Assembly (NCBI GenBank): GCA_002439755.1
Contig: DJPH01000068.1
Span: forward strand, 1-54,035
Source: Prevotellaceae bacterium UBA6417
GTDB lineage: Bacteria; Bacteroidota; Bacteroidia; Bacteroidales; Bacteroidaceae
Length of the DNA stretch: 54,035 nucleotides
Direction of reading: 5' to 3'
This document shows, piece after piece, positions 42,269 to 49,743 of this stretch; within the stretch, counting starts at the first letter, position 1, and each line of letters begins with the position of its first letter. The position numbers and the translations under genes were made by a program. Under the pieces are notes generated by a model that worked only from the letters and a program-made list of their open reading frames with translations, was not told the DNA's origin and searched no databases.

Positions 42269-42295
42269 GTCGGTCTCTTAGTAAGAGACCGACTC
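42269..42295 (-). repeat. Right inverted repeat of the candidate invertible segment
   Basis: Reverse complement of 41943-41969 over 27 bp without mismatch. The central base (G42281) is complementary to the central C of the left copy, so the pair matches perfectly only as inverted repeats. Palindromic arms are 12 bp here. Confidence 0.9.
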
Positions 42296-42300
42296 GAAAC

Positions 42301-42542
42301 AGGATGTAAACCGAAAGATATCATTGCCGTCAGGCACTGTCTTTTGCGAGCATCCGGGGTTGCGGCATCACGTTCTTGGGTCAGGTAACGCGCTGTGATT
42401 CGGAGTTCTCCGTAAAGTGAGGATAGGCGAACCAACCTTTTTCATGTTCTGTTCCGAAAGCATAAAAAGCAACGGTGCGGGGAATGGAAAGAACGTGCTT
42501 TTCGCGCTGCGGCTATAGTATATAATGAGATAAAAAAGCAGA
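42301..42542 (+). other. Non-coding leader region upstream of upxY
   Basis: No gene and no TAnnTTTG box in either direction were found. A small hairpin CGGAG-TT-CTCCG lies at 42401-42412. Nine-base inverted repeats CACGTTCTT (42369-42377) and AAGAACGTG (42489-42497) flank 111 bp and may be chance. As the 5' leader of a UpxY-controlled operon it is where early termination and antitermination would be expected. Confidence 0.5.
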
Positions 42543-43079
42543 GTGTTGGAATTGGACAGACAACCTCATTGGTATGCACTCAAGGTGTTTTTCAACAAAG
42601 TATTCGAGATAGAGGAGCACTTGAAAAGCCGGGAAATAGAAAGCTATTTTCCGACAGAGACCATGGTGGTTGAAAAAGCCGGCAAGAAAAAGAAAGTGCG
42701 CCGTCCCGTGATTTCCTCGCTTGTTTTCTTTCGCTCTTCGCGCCAAGTGGCCTTGGAGCAGCAGCGTGAGCTGACCGACCGTGTGATTCTGTATGTTGAG
42801 CGCATAGGCTATAGCCGCGAACCTGTTGCGATTCCCGATGTCGAGATGGAGCGTTTCCGTCTGGTGGCCTCATCGGGCGAAGAAGGGCTGGAATATTTCG
42901 GAGCCGACAGTCCGGAGTTTCACAAGGGCGAGCATGTGCGCGTCATCGACGGCCCTTTCAAGGGTGCCGAGGGCTACATCCGGCGTGTGAAAGGCGACCA
43001 CCGTCTGTTCGTCTCCATCCGCGGAGTCTGTGCTGTGGCCACGTCATATATACCTCGTCAATATTTACAAAAGATATGA
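42543..43079 (+). CDS. UpxY-family transcription antiterminator
   Basis: A 178-residue NusG-like protein of the UpxY family, which loads on RNA polymerase at the capsule leader and prevents early termination of its own operon. The N-terminal NGN domain (WYALKVFFNKVFEIEEHL ... YFPTETMVV) and a C-terminal KOW-type segment (EHVRVIDGPFKGAEGYIRRV, near 130-150) are clear. An in-frame stop lies at 42531-42533 and the first ATG is far inside the domain, so the start must be GTG at 42543 or TTG at 42546 or 42552; a non-ATG start fits low expression. The next gene overlaps by four bases. Confidence 0.9.
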   Translation: MLELDRQPHWYALKVFFNKVFEIEEHLKSREIESYFPTETMVVEKAGKKKKVRRPVISSLVFFRSSRQVALEQQRELTDRVILYVERIGYSREPVAIPDVEMERFRLVASSGEEGLEYFGADSPEFHKGEHVRVIDGPFKGAEGYIRRVKGDHRLFVSIRGVCAVATSYIPRQYLQKI

Positions 43080-43441
43080 TTTCAGTACTTAAGACTCTTG
43101 ACTCATTCTTGTCGTTGCATTCGGACGAGATTGTCAGTCGCGAGAATTCAGAAGTTTGTGCCATGCATCTTTACGACATGGGCGGCTGGTGGGTGGCTTT
43201 CGACCGTTCGGCCTATCTGCTGTCGCGTCTCTACCGTTCGGGCTATCCCTCGGTGCTCCGCATGAAAGACGGTTCGGGCATACCCATGGTCATGGAAGGC
43301 ATTCCTTCGGCTGCGTTGTCGTGTCTGTGTCGCGGCATCAAGGTGCTCCATCGCGAAAAAGGCTATCGTGTAGTGTCGGCATCATCCTATGATCCGCATC
43401 TTTATGTTCGATGGAAAGACGAATGTCTGTCGTCCTGTTGA
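43076..43441 (+). CDS. Small protein resembling MutS domain I, coupled to UpxY
   Basis: A 121-residue soluble protein in the place where Bacteroides capsule loci carry upxZ, but not recognisably UpxZ. Residues 30-53 (MHLYDMGGWWVAFDRSAYLLSRLY) and 67-101 (GSGIPMVMEGIPSAALSCL then GYRVV) resemble the MutS N-terminal mismatch-binding domain pattern (FxxxGDFYExFxxDA... then IPMAGVPxHA...GYRVA). The Phe-x-Glu mismatch-reading motif is replaced by GGWWVAF. The ATGA overlap with upxY implies coupled translation. A nucleic-acid-binding role is inference only. Confidence 0.7.
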   Translation: MISVLKTLDSFLSLHSDEIVSRENSEVCAMHLYDMGGWWVAFDRSAYLLSRLYRSGYPSVLRMKDGSGIPMVMEGIPSAALSCLCRGIKVLHREKGYRVVSASSYDPHLYVRWKDECLSSC

Positions 43442-43472
43442 TGTGTGTGCGTGTACTCTTAAAATAATAGCA

Positions 43473-44588
43473 ATGACAGAAATCCTTTTTATATTTTCCG
43501 GCTTCCTTGTGTCGGTGTTGCTGGGTGTGGTGCTGATAACCAACATTCTGGTCATATCGTACAAGAAAAAGCTGTTCGACCTGCCCGATGCCCGCAAGGT
43601 GCATTCGGTGCCTGTTCCCCGTTTGGGCGGTTTCTCGTTCCTTCCGGTGGTGCTTGTCACCGTGTGCATGGTCACGGGCTTCCATTATTATGCAGGTTTC
43701 GGCACGGCAGGACTGTTCCCATCTAGCTCGGCCTACGAACTCCTGTTGCTGGCCGTTGGCAGCACGTCGCTCTATCTCACCGGCATAGCCGACGACCTTG
43801 TAGGCATAGGCTATCGCAGCAAGTTCGTGGTTCAGCTGGCCACGGCACTGCTGTTTGTGCTGTCGGGCAATTGGATAGACAACTTCGACGGCTTGTTGGG
43901 CATTTGTGAGATTCCTGCCTGGCTGGGCATGCCTTTTACGGTAGTGCTGGTAGTTTATATCACCAATGCCATCAATCTGATCGACGGCATCGATGGCCTG
44001 GCCTCAGGCTTGTGTGCCATAGCCTTTGCCGCCATGGGCACACTGCTTGCCATCCGCGGGGAGTATGTCTACGCCCTGTTGTCGTTCAGCTTTTTGGGCG
44101 TGCTGGTTCCTTTTTGGATCTACAACGTGTTCGGCAACGTGCAGCATCACCGCAAGCTGTTCATGGGCGATGCCGGCAGTCTCACCTTGGGCTACGTGCT
44201 GAGCTATCTGGCCATCCATCTGTCGAAAGGCAGCGACTCTACCACCTTAGGCACATGCTCCGACATGGCTTTCGCATTTTCCACCCTGCTGGTTCCCCTG
44301 TTCGATGTAGTGCGTGTAGTATTGTGTCGTTTGCGCGAAGGCAAAAACCCTTTCATGCCCGACCAGAACCACATTCACCACAAGTTGCTCCGTGCCGGCC
44401 TCACTCCGCGGAAGGCCATGGCGACCATTCTGAGCATTTCCGTCAGCTTTATCATCCTGAACGTGGTGATGGACGAAAGTATAGGATTCACGTGGATGTT
44501 TGTGTGCGACATCCTGTTGTGGACAATTTTGCAGCTGCAAATCAACCGTTACATCAAGGCAAGACAATCGAAAAACGCTGATTTCTGA
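43473..44588 (+). CDS. Undecaprenyl-phosphate sugar-1-phosphate transferase (WecA/MraY family)
   Basis: A 371-residue polytopic enzyme that starts polysaccharide repeat units by moving a HexNAc-1-phosphate onto undecaprenyl phosphate. About ten to eleven membrane helices; catalytic loops are plain: ADDLVGIGYRSKF (Asp-Asp pair), NAINLIDGIDGLASG, FMGDAGSLTLGY and the HIHHKLLRAG motif. The start ATG at 43473 is used, since the longer frame overlaps the previous gene. It probably initiates synthesis of the capsule whose later steps follow downstream. Its stop codon lies in the first unit of a palindromic repeat array. Confidence 0.92.
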   Translation: MTEILFIFSGFLVSVLLGVVLITNILVISYKKKLFDLPDARKVHSVPVPRLGGFSFLPVVLVTVCMVTGFHYYAGFGTAGLFPSSSAYELLLLAVGSTSLYLTGIADDLVGIGYRSKFVVQLATALLFVLSGNWIDNFDGLLGICEIPAWLGMPFTVVLVVYITNAINLIDGIDGLASGLCAIAFAAMGTLLAIRGEYVYALLSFSFLGVLVPFWIYNVFGNVQHHRKLFMGDAGSLTLGYVLSYLAIHLSKGSDSTTLGTCSDMAFAFSTLLVPLFDVVRVVLCRLREGKNPFMPDQNHIHHKLLRAGLTPRKAMATILSISVSFIILNVVMDESIGFTWMFVCDILLWTILQLQINRYIKARQSKNADF

Positions 44589-44700
44589 ACGAAAAATCGC
44601 CGATTTTTGGGCCGAAAAACGCCGATTTTCGACAAGAAATCGCCGATTTTTGGGTGAAAAAACGCCGATTTTTAGGCAGAAAATCGCCGAATTTCGTGTA
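44570..44700 (+). repeat. Tandem array of CGCCGATTT near-palindromes
   Basis: Six units of 20-23 bp begin at 44570, 44591, 44614, 44636, 44656 and 44679. The core AAAAATCG-C-CGATTTTT (unit 2) is a palindrome around one base. Units alternate between AATCGCCG and AACGCCG/AACGCTG forms, suggesting a two-unit ancestral period. The first unit contains the stop of the preceding gene. Function unknown; it lies in the transcribed gap before the HU-like genes. Confidence 0.88.
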
Positions 44701-44744
44701 ACATCCTCCGAGGAAAATTTCTTTTGATGACAGGAAACTGAAAA

Positions 44745-45197
44745 ATGGCCATTAAATATTTCAAGCAGAAGAGGATAATACCCGTCAACGGTTCATTGGA
44801 GGAGCGCTATGTGGCGAGAATCCGGATAGAGACGGTGGTCGACAACGAGAAGATTGCCGAATTGATTGAAAAGAACAGTTCGCTGAGCCGTGGCGACATC
44901 ATGTCTACCTTGATGGAGCTTCAGACGGTGCTGGCGTGGATGCTCGAAGAAGGCCACCCGGTTCGCTTGAAAGGATTCGGAACATTTTATCCGGCTGCCG
45001 AGTCGAAATCTGTAAAAAATCCCGATGAGATAACCGAAAAGTCGTTCACCCGTTTCCGTTGCCTGTTCAAGCCCGACGGATACCTGAAAACCCGCTTCCG
45101 TCATGTCAAGTATAGTCTGATCGACAATGAGGTTCGCGAAGTGATGGTCCGCAAGAATACTTCAGACAAAGAAAGCACAACAGCCGAAGGTGACTGA
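44745..45197 (+). CDS. HU-like DNA-binding protein
   Basis: A 150-residue member of the Bacteroidales HU/IHF-like family (DNA-binding protein, histone-like). The HU fold is recognised in VVDNEKIAELIEKNSSLSRG, then DIMSTLMELQTVLAWMLEEGH and the turn VRLKGFGTFYP preceding the DNA-grasping arms. The N-terminal 30 residues (IKYFKQKRIIPVNG) and the C-terminal basic tail are family extensions. It may bend DNA or organise the capsule locus; no experimental role is implied. It is followed 39 bases later by a second HU-like gene. Confidence 0.88.
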   Translation: MAIKYFKQKRIIPVNGSLEERYVARIRIETVVDNEKIAELIEKNSSLSRGDIMSTLMELQTVLAWMLEEGHPVRLKGFGTFYPAAESKSVKNPDEITEKSFTRFRCLFKPDGYLKTRFRHVKYSLIDNEVREVMVRKNTSDKESTTAEGD

Positions 45198-45236
45198 CTT
45201 GAGGCACAATATGTATCACTTTAAATTATCAGAATC

Positions 45237-45617
45237 ATGAAGTTCAAAATCGTAAAAAAGAAGGTGTTGGCCGGTAAGGATGCCGGAACCGAGAAGTACT
45301 GTCCGCAGATGGTGAAAGGTCAGACAGTGGATTTCGACAAAATGGCCGAGATGATCGAAAAGGTAAGTGCCATGAGCCGTGGCGACATTCTTTCAGTGCT
45401 CGACCAGATGGCCACCACAGCCGTGTGGATGCTCCAGGAAGGTCATGCCGTGCGTTTCGGCTCATTGGGTATTTTCACGCCGTCAGCCAAAGTAAAGATG
45501 AAAGCTACTGCCGACGAGGTGGAAGCCGAAGACATTGAAAAGCTCCGCGTGCGTTTCCGCCCTTCTTCCGAACTGAACGAGAAAATGCAGAAGGTCAAGA
45601 AGAACATCGACAAGTAA
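45237..45617 (+). CDS. HU-like DNA-binding protein (second)
   Basis: A 126-residue HU-like protein, related to its neighbour: VDFDKMAEMIEKVSAMSRG, DILSVLDQMATTAVWMLQEGH and VRFGSLGIFTPSA correspond to the same positions. It has a shorter Lys-rich C-terminus (EKMQKVKKNIDK). The pair probably arose by duplication and could form a heterodimer, like HU-alpha/beta. A GC-rich hairpin follows at 45645-45673. Confidence 0.88.
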   Translation: MKFKIVKKKVLAGKDAGTEKYCPQMVKGQTVDFDKMAEMIEKVSAMSRGDILSVLDQMATTAVWMLQEGHAVRFGSLGIFTPSAKVKMKATADEVEAEDIEKLRVRFRPSSELNEKMQKVKKNIDK

Positions 45618-45644
45618 CCCTTTTGCATGAAACCTAAAAACTTC

Positions 45645-45673
45645 CGGACGTGCGCCGCATGAGCGCACGTCCG
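45645..45673. terminator. GC-rich hairpin after the HU-like pair
   Basis: CGGACGTGCGC, seven-base loop, GCGCACGTCCG: a perfect 11-bp stem 27 bases after the HU-like stop. No T-run on the plus strand (TGATGTAAAAAAC), so it may be an attenuator that UpxY overrides, or a processing site. Confidence 0.5.
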
Positions 45674-45715
45674 TGATGTAAAAAACTTAGTATGTTGAAC
45701 GATTAAACTATAATC

Positions 45716-46066
45716 ATGAAAGCAAAACTTCAGTACAATGATTATATCGGCACTTGTGCAGCCGACCGCAGCGATTTTCAAACTCTGGAGCAATATTTGG
45801 AAGAATTAGGTGGAGACACCAATCGTTATGAGCCTATTGGGGTTGCCTTTTATGCTGGCGATAATTCAGATAAGGTTACTTTTGAAATACTATGTATTGA
45901 TAAAGATGGGGACAAAACAAAGGCTGTAAAGATAGCCATTGAGGGGGCTGAACTTAAAGATGTAATAAGTCTTTTCAAACGTCTTGAAGTCTTCTTTGTT
46001 CAAGATGCATATCAAAATTATGAACTTGTGGATAAACCTGTTAAAGTATTGAAGATTATAAGGTAA
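45716..46066 (+). CDS. Orphan hypothetical protein in the capsule locus
   Basis: A 116-residue soluble protein not recognised. No signal peptide or membrane segment. Acidic residues are frequent, with a YAGDNSDKVTFEILCIDKDGDKTKAVKI beta-hairpin-like middle (given in part) and a helix GAELKDVISLFKRLEVFF near the end. Base composition is noticeably more AT-rich than the HU genes before it, which suggests separate origin. It lies between the HU pair and rmlA, both on the same strand, with 66 bases to rmlA. It could be an immunity or regulatory protein; that is a guess. Confidence 0.65.
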   Translation: MKAKLQYNDYIGTCAADRSDFQTLEQYLEELGGDTNRYEPIGVAFYAGDNSDKVTFEILCIDKDGDKTKAVKIAIEGAELKDVISLFKRLEVFFVQDAYQNYELVDKPVKVLKIIR

Positions 46067-46132
46067 AGAGGATTGAATAAATGGTAGAAGTCAGTATTTA
46101 CTCTATAAGACAAGTACTATAATAGCAGTTTT

Positions 46133-47029
46133 ATGAAAGGAATAGTATTGGCAGGTGGTAGCGGTACTCGTCTGTATCCCATTACCAAAGGTATAAGCAA
46201 ACAACTGATGCCGATTTATGACAAACCAATGGTGTATTATCCTATCAGTGTGCTGATGCTTGCTGGTATTCGTGATATACTCGTTATTTCAACGCCATAT
46301 GATCTTCCAGGTTTTAAACGCCTGCTTGGCGATGGTTCTGACTATGGCGTGCACTTTACTTATGCCGAGCAACCGTCACCTGATGGGCTGGCGCAGGCCT
46401 TCACTATAGGTAAAGATTTTATCGGTGAAGACAGCGTGTGCCTTGTTCTTGGTGACAATATTTTTCAAGGCAATGGTTTTACGGCCAAACTCAAAGAGGC
46501 GGTTCGTGCAGCTGAGGAAGAAAAGAAGGCAACGGTATTTGGCTATTGGGTGCAGGATCCGGAGCGTTATGGCGTGGCGGAGTTTGATGAGAATGGTATT
46601 TGTCTCTCTATCGAAGAGAAACCCACATATCCGAAGAGCAATTATGCAGTGGTCGGCTTGTATTTCTATCCTAATAAAGTGGTCAATATTGCCGGTAAAA
46701 TAAAACCTTCTGCGAGAGGTGAGTACGAGATTACTTCTGTCAATCAGTGGTTTCTCCGTGATGGAGAGCTGAAAGTGCAGACTCTTGGTCGTGGTTTTGC
46801 ATGGCTTGACACAGGTACGCACGATTCATTGAGCGAAGCTTCAAATTATATAGAAGTGTTGGAAAAGCGCCAGGGGCTGAAGGTGGCCTGTTTGGAAGAC
46901 ATTGCCTACCGTCAAGGTTGGATTGATGAGAATCGTATGCGAGAGTTGGCAAAGCCAATGCTGAAGAACCAATACGGGCAGTATCTCATGAGAGTTATTG
47001 ACGAGGTGAAACAAACAAATAAAGTCTGA
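46133..47029 (+). CDS. rmlA: Glucose-1-phosphate thymidylyltransferase
   Basis: First enzyme of dTDP-L-rhamnose synthesis: dTTP plus glucose 1-phosphate gives dTDP-glucose. The 298-residue protein begins with the nucleotide-binding signature GGSGTRLYPITKGISKQLMP, followed by YDKPMVYYPISVLMLAGI, LVLGDNIFQG (metal/nucleotide Asp) and a conserved EEKPTYPKSN segment. It is 11 bases from rmlD and heads the four rml genes in the order A-D-C-B. Confidence 0.97.
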   Translation: MKGIVLAGGSGTRLYPITKGISKQLMPIYDKPMVYYPISVLMLAGIRDILVISTPYDLPGFKRLLGDGSDYGVHFTYAEQPSPDGLAQAFTIGKDFIGEDSVCLVLGDNIFQGNGFTAKLKEAVRAAEEEKKATVFGYWVQDPERYGVAEFDENGICLSIEEKPTYPKSNYAVVGLYFYPNKVVNIAGKIKPSARGEYEITSVNQWFLRDGELKVQTLGRGFAWLDTGTHDSLSEASNYIEVLEKRQGLKVACLEDIAYRQGWIDENRMRELAKPMLKNQYGQYLMRVIDEVKQTNKV

Positions 47030-47039
47030 TTTCAATAGC

Positions 47040-47957
47040 ATGAACATACTTGTAACAGGTGCCAACGGACAGCTTGGTAATGAGATGCGTGTTATTGCCA
47101 AAAACAGCTCTGACCACTATATATTTACAGATGTAAGTCAAGTGGAAGGTGTAGCGACTACATATCTTGACATTACCGATTTGAAAGCTATCCGGAAGAT
47201 TGTGGCAGATGAAAAGATTGAAGTTATAGTCAATTGTGCAGCATGGACAAATGTCGATGCCTGTGAAACTGACGAGAAGCTTGCAGCTCTTGCCGAAAAG
47301 CTCAATGCCGATGCACCGGAAAACCTTGCCAAGATAATGAAAGAGACAAAAGGATTGCTTGTACAGATTTCCACAGACTATGTATTCGGAAAGGAGCCGT
47401 ACAACACTCCCTGTAAGGAAGACCGGAAAGGAACGCCGACAGGTGTATACGGTACGACCAAACTTCATGGCGAGCAAAAGATTATTGCGACAGGCTGCAA
47501 ATACGTCATTATCCGCACGGCATGGCTTTACTCCGAGTTCGGCAAGAACTTTTGCAAAACGATGCTCAACCTGACTGGAACGAAATCTGCATTAAAGGTT
47601 GTATTTGACCAGTGCGGTACTCCTACTTATGCTTTCGACTTGGCCAAAGCTATTGAGGTGATTATTGAAGATTATAAGAAAGAGGCTTCATCATCATACT
47701 ATACCAGGACTGGCATTTATCATTTCTCCAACGAGGGAGTATGCTCCTGGTTCGATTTTGCAAAGATGATAGCCGAGTATGGCGGACATGTAAAATGTGA
47801 AATCAATCCTTGTCACAGTACTGAGTATCCCAGTCCGGTGAAACGTCCGGCTTATTCGGTGTTGGACAAGAGCAAGATTAAGGAAACATTCGGAGTGAAG
47901 GTGCCTTATTGGACGGATTCTTTGAAAGAGTGTATCAATAACCTACAAAAGCAGTAA
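47040..47957 (+). CDS. rmlD: dTDP-4-dehydrorhamnose reductase
   Basis: Last step of dTDP-L-rhamnose synthesis, NAD(P)H-dependent reduction of the 4-keto group. The 305-residue short-chain dehydrogenase-type protein has VTGANGQLGNEM (Rossmann, residues 4-15), NCAAWTNVDACE, the STDYVF strand and the catalytic YGTTKLHGEQ (Tyr-x3-Lys). Two nucleotides separate it from the rmlC GTG, and the rmlC ATG is five bases beyond. Confidence 0.96.
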   Translation: MNILVTGANGQLGNEMRVIAKNSSDHYIFTDVSQVEGVATTYLDITDLKAIRKIVADEKIEVIVNCAAWTNVDACETDEKLAALAEKLNADAPENLAKIMKETKGLLVQISTDYVFGKEPYNTPCKEDRKGTPTGVYGTTKLHGEQKIIATGCKYVIIRTAWLYSEFGKNFCKTMLNLTGTKSALKVVFDQCGTPTYAFDLAKAIEVIIEDYKKEASSSYYTRTGIYHFSNEGVCSWFDFAKMIAEYGGHVKCEINPCHSTEYPSPVKRPAYSVLDKSKIKETFGVKVPYWTDSLKECINNLQKQ

Positions 47958-47961
47958 GGTG

Positions 47962-48534
47962 ATGGAAGTAATAAAGACAGCGATAGATGGAGTAGTCATC
48001 ATTGAGCCCAAAGTGTTCAAGGATTCCAGAGGCTATTTCTTCGAATCATTTTCACAAAGGGAGTTTGAAGAGAAAGTCCGCAAGATAAACTTTGTGCAGG
48101 ATAACGAGAGTATGTCAATCTATGGCGTGATGCGTGGTTTGCATTTTCAACGCCCTCCATTTACGCAAAGCAAGCTGGTGCGTTGTGTAAGAGGAAAAGT
48201 GCTTGATGTTGCCGTTGACATCCGCAAGGGAAGTCCGACTTACGGACAGCATGTAGCAGTGGAGTTGTCTGAAGACAATCACCGCCAGTTCTTTGTGCCA
48301 AGAGGTTTCGCTCACGGCTTTGCTGTGCTTTCAGAGACAGCCATATTCCAATATAAGTGTGATAATTTCTATCATCCGGAGGCGGATGGTGGCATAAGCA
48401 TCCTGGATAGCAGTATCGGTATTGAATGGAAAATTCCTGCTGGTCAGGCTATTCTTTCGGAAAAGGACACAAAGCACGTTCTTCTGAAAAATTTTGATTC
48501 GCCCTTTTCCATAGACGAAAATCTATATGACTAA
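47962..48534 (+). CDS. rmlC: dTDP-4-dehydrorhamnose 3,5-epimerase
   Basis: Epimerises C3 and C5 of dTDP-4-keto-6-deoxyglucose. The 190-residue cupin has DSRGYFFESFSQREF near the start, the catalytic His in MRGLHFQRPP, the KLVRCVRGKVLDVAVDIRKGSPTYGQ strand pair and the FVPRGFAHGFAVLS turn. ATG at 47962 is taken; a GTG one codon earlier is possible. The rml genes are within 25 bases of each other. Confidence 0.95.
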   Translation: MEVIKTAIDGVVIIEPKVFKDSRGYFFESFSQREFEEKVRKINFVQDNESMSIYGVMRGLHFQRPPFTQSKLVRCVRGKVLDVAVDIRKGSPTYGQHVAVELSEDNHRQFFVPRGFAHGFAVLSETAIFQYKCDNFYHPEADGGISILDSSIGIEWKIPAGQAILSEKDTKHVLLKNFDSPFSIDENLYD

Positions 48535-48554
48535 AGAATATAGCATACAAAATT

Positions 48555-49706
48555 ATGGCAAAATATAAGCGTTCAATTGTAATTACAGGTGGAGCGGGCT
48601 TTATCGGTTCACATGTAGTTCGCCTATTTGTGAACAAATATCCTGAGTATAAAATCATCAATCTTGACAAGCTGACCTATGCCGGTAATCTTGCGAACCT
48701 GAAAGACGTTGAGGAAAAGCCCAACTACAAGTTCGTCAAGATGGACATCTGCGATTTTGATGCGTTTTACAAATTGATGCAGGAAGAGTATGTTGACGGC
48801 ATTATTCATCTTGCGGCCGAGAGCCATGTGGATCGCTCCATTAAAGACCCGTTTACATTTGCCCGTACCAACGTGATGGGTACGCTGGCTCTTCTGCAAG
48901 CTGCCAAACTCTATTGGGAGTCCTTACCTGAGAAGTACGGGGGCAAACGTTTTTATCATATCTCTACAGACGAGGTATATGGTGCTTTGAAGATGACGCA
49001 TCCAGAAGGCATCCAGCCTCCGTTCACCACCAAAGCAAGTTCAGAGGAACATCACCTTGCTTACGGTGATGATTTCTTCTATGAGACAACCAAGTACAAT
49101 CCTCATTCCCCTTATTCCGCATCCAAGGCGAGCAGCGATCATTTTGTCCGTGCTTTTCATGATACCTACGGAATGCCAACCATCGTGACAAATTGTTCCA
49201 ACAACTATGGCCCTTATCAGTTTCCCGAGAAGCTGATACCTCTTTTCATCAACAATATCCGTCACCGCAAACCGTTGCCGGTCTATGGCAAGGGCGAGAA
49301 TGTACGCGACTGGCTGTATGTGGAAGACCATGCCCGTGCCATCGACTTGATTTTTCATGAAGGCAAGGTTGCCGAAACATATAATATCGGTGGTTTCAAC
49401 GAATGGAAGAACATTGACATTATCAAGACAGTCATCAAGACAGTTGATCGCTTGCTCGGTCGTACGGAAGGCGAGGACCTCAATCTCATTACTTATGTCA
49501 AAGATCGTCCCGGTCATGACGCACGTTATGCCATTGATTCCTCTAAACTCCAAAAAGAGCTCGGTTGGGAGCCAAGCCTTCAGTTTGAGGAGGGAATTGA
49601 GAAGACCGTGAGGTGGTATCTCGACAATGAGGACTGGCTGGCCAATGTTACCAGTGGAGAGTACGAGAGATATTATGAGGAGATGTATAAGGGAAAGTCC
49701 ATTTAG
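48555..49706 (+). CDS. rmlB: dTDP-glucose 4,6-dehydratase
   Basis: Converts dTDP-glucose to dTDP-4-keto-6-deoxyglucose. The 383-residue extended SDR has VITGGAGFIGSHVVRLF (NAD site), HLAAESHVDRSI, STDEVYG and the catalytic YSASKASSDH (Tyr-x3-Lys), then a RNWLYVEDH-like segment (RDWLYVEDHARAID). It is longer than E. coli RmlB by some 20 residues, including an insertion around residues 150-175. It completes the rhamnose set; the flippase gene follows after 37 bases. Confidence 0.96.
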   Translation: MAKYKRSIVITGGAGFIGSHVVRLFVNKYPEYKIINLDKLTYAGNLANLKDVEEKPNYKFVKMDICDFDAFYKLMQEEYVDGIIHLAAESHVDRSIKDPFTFARTNVMGTLALLQAAKLYWESLPEKYGGKRFYHISTDEVYGALKMTHPEGIQPPFTTKASSEEHHLAYGDDFFYETTKYNPHSPYSASKASSDHFVRAFHDTYGMPTIVTNCSNNYGPYQFPEKLIPLFINNIRHRKPLPVYGKGENVRDWLYVEDHARAIDLIFHEGKVAETYNIGGFNEWKNIDIIKTVIKTVDRLLGRTEGEDLNLITYVKDRPGHDARYAIDSSKLQKELGWEPSLQFEEGIEKTVRWYLDNEDWLANVTSGEYERYYEEMYKGKSI

Positions 49707-49743
49707 CCATCAAGGCGAAAAGTGATACCATCTATAAATAACG

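Noticed and set aside
42369..42497. Nine-base inverted repeats CACGTTCTT/AAGAACGTG flanking 111 bp before upxY, as a second invertible site
   Set aside because: Short enough to be chance in this region, and no promoter box lies between them in either direction.
45645..45673. GC hairpin as a standard terminator of the capsule operon
   Set aside because: No T-run on the coding strand and the genes continue; kept only as a low-confidence attenuator or processing site.
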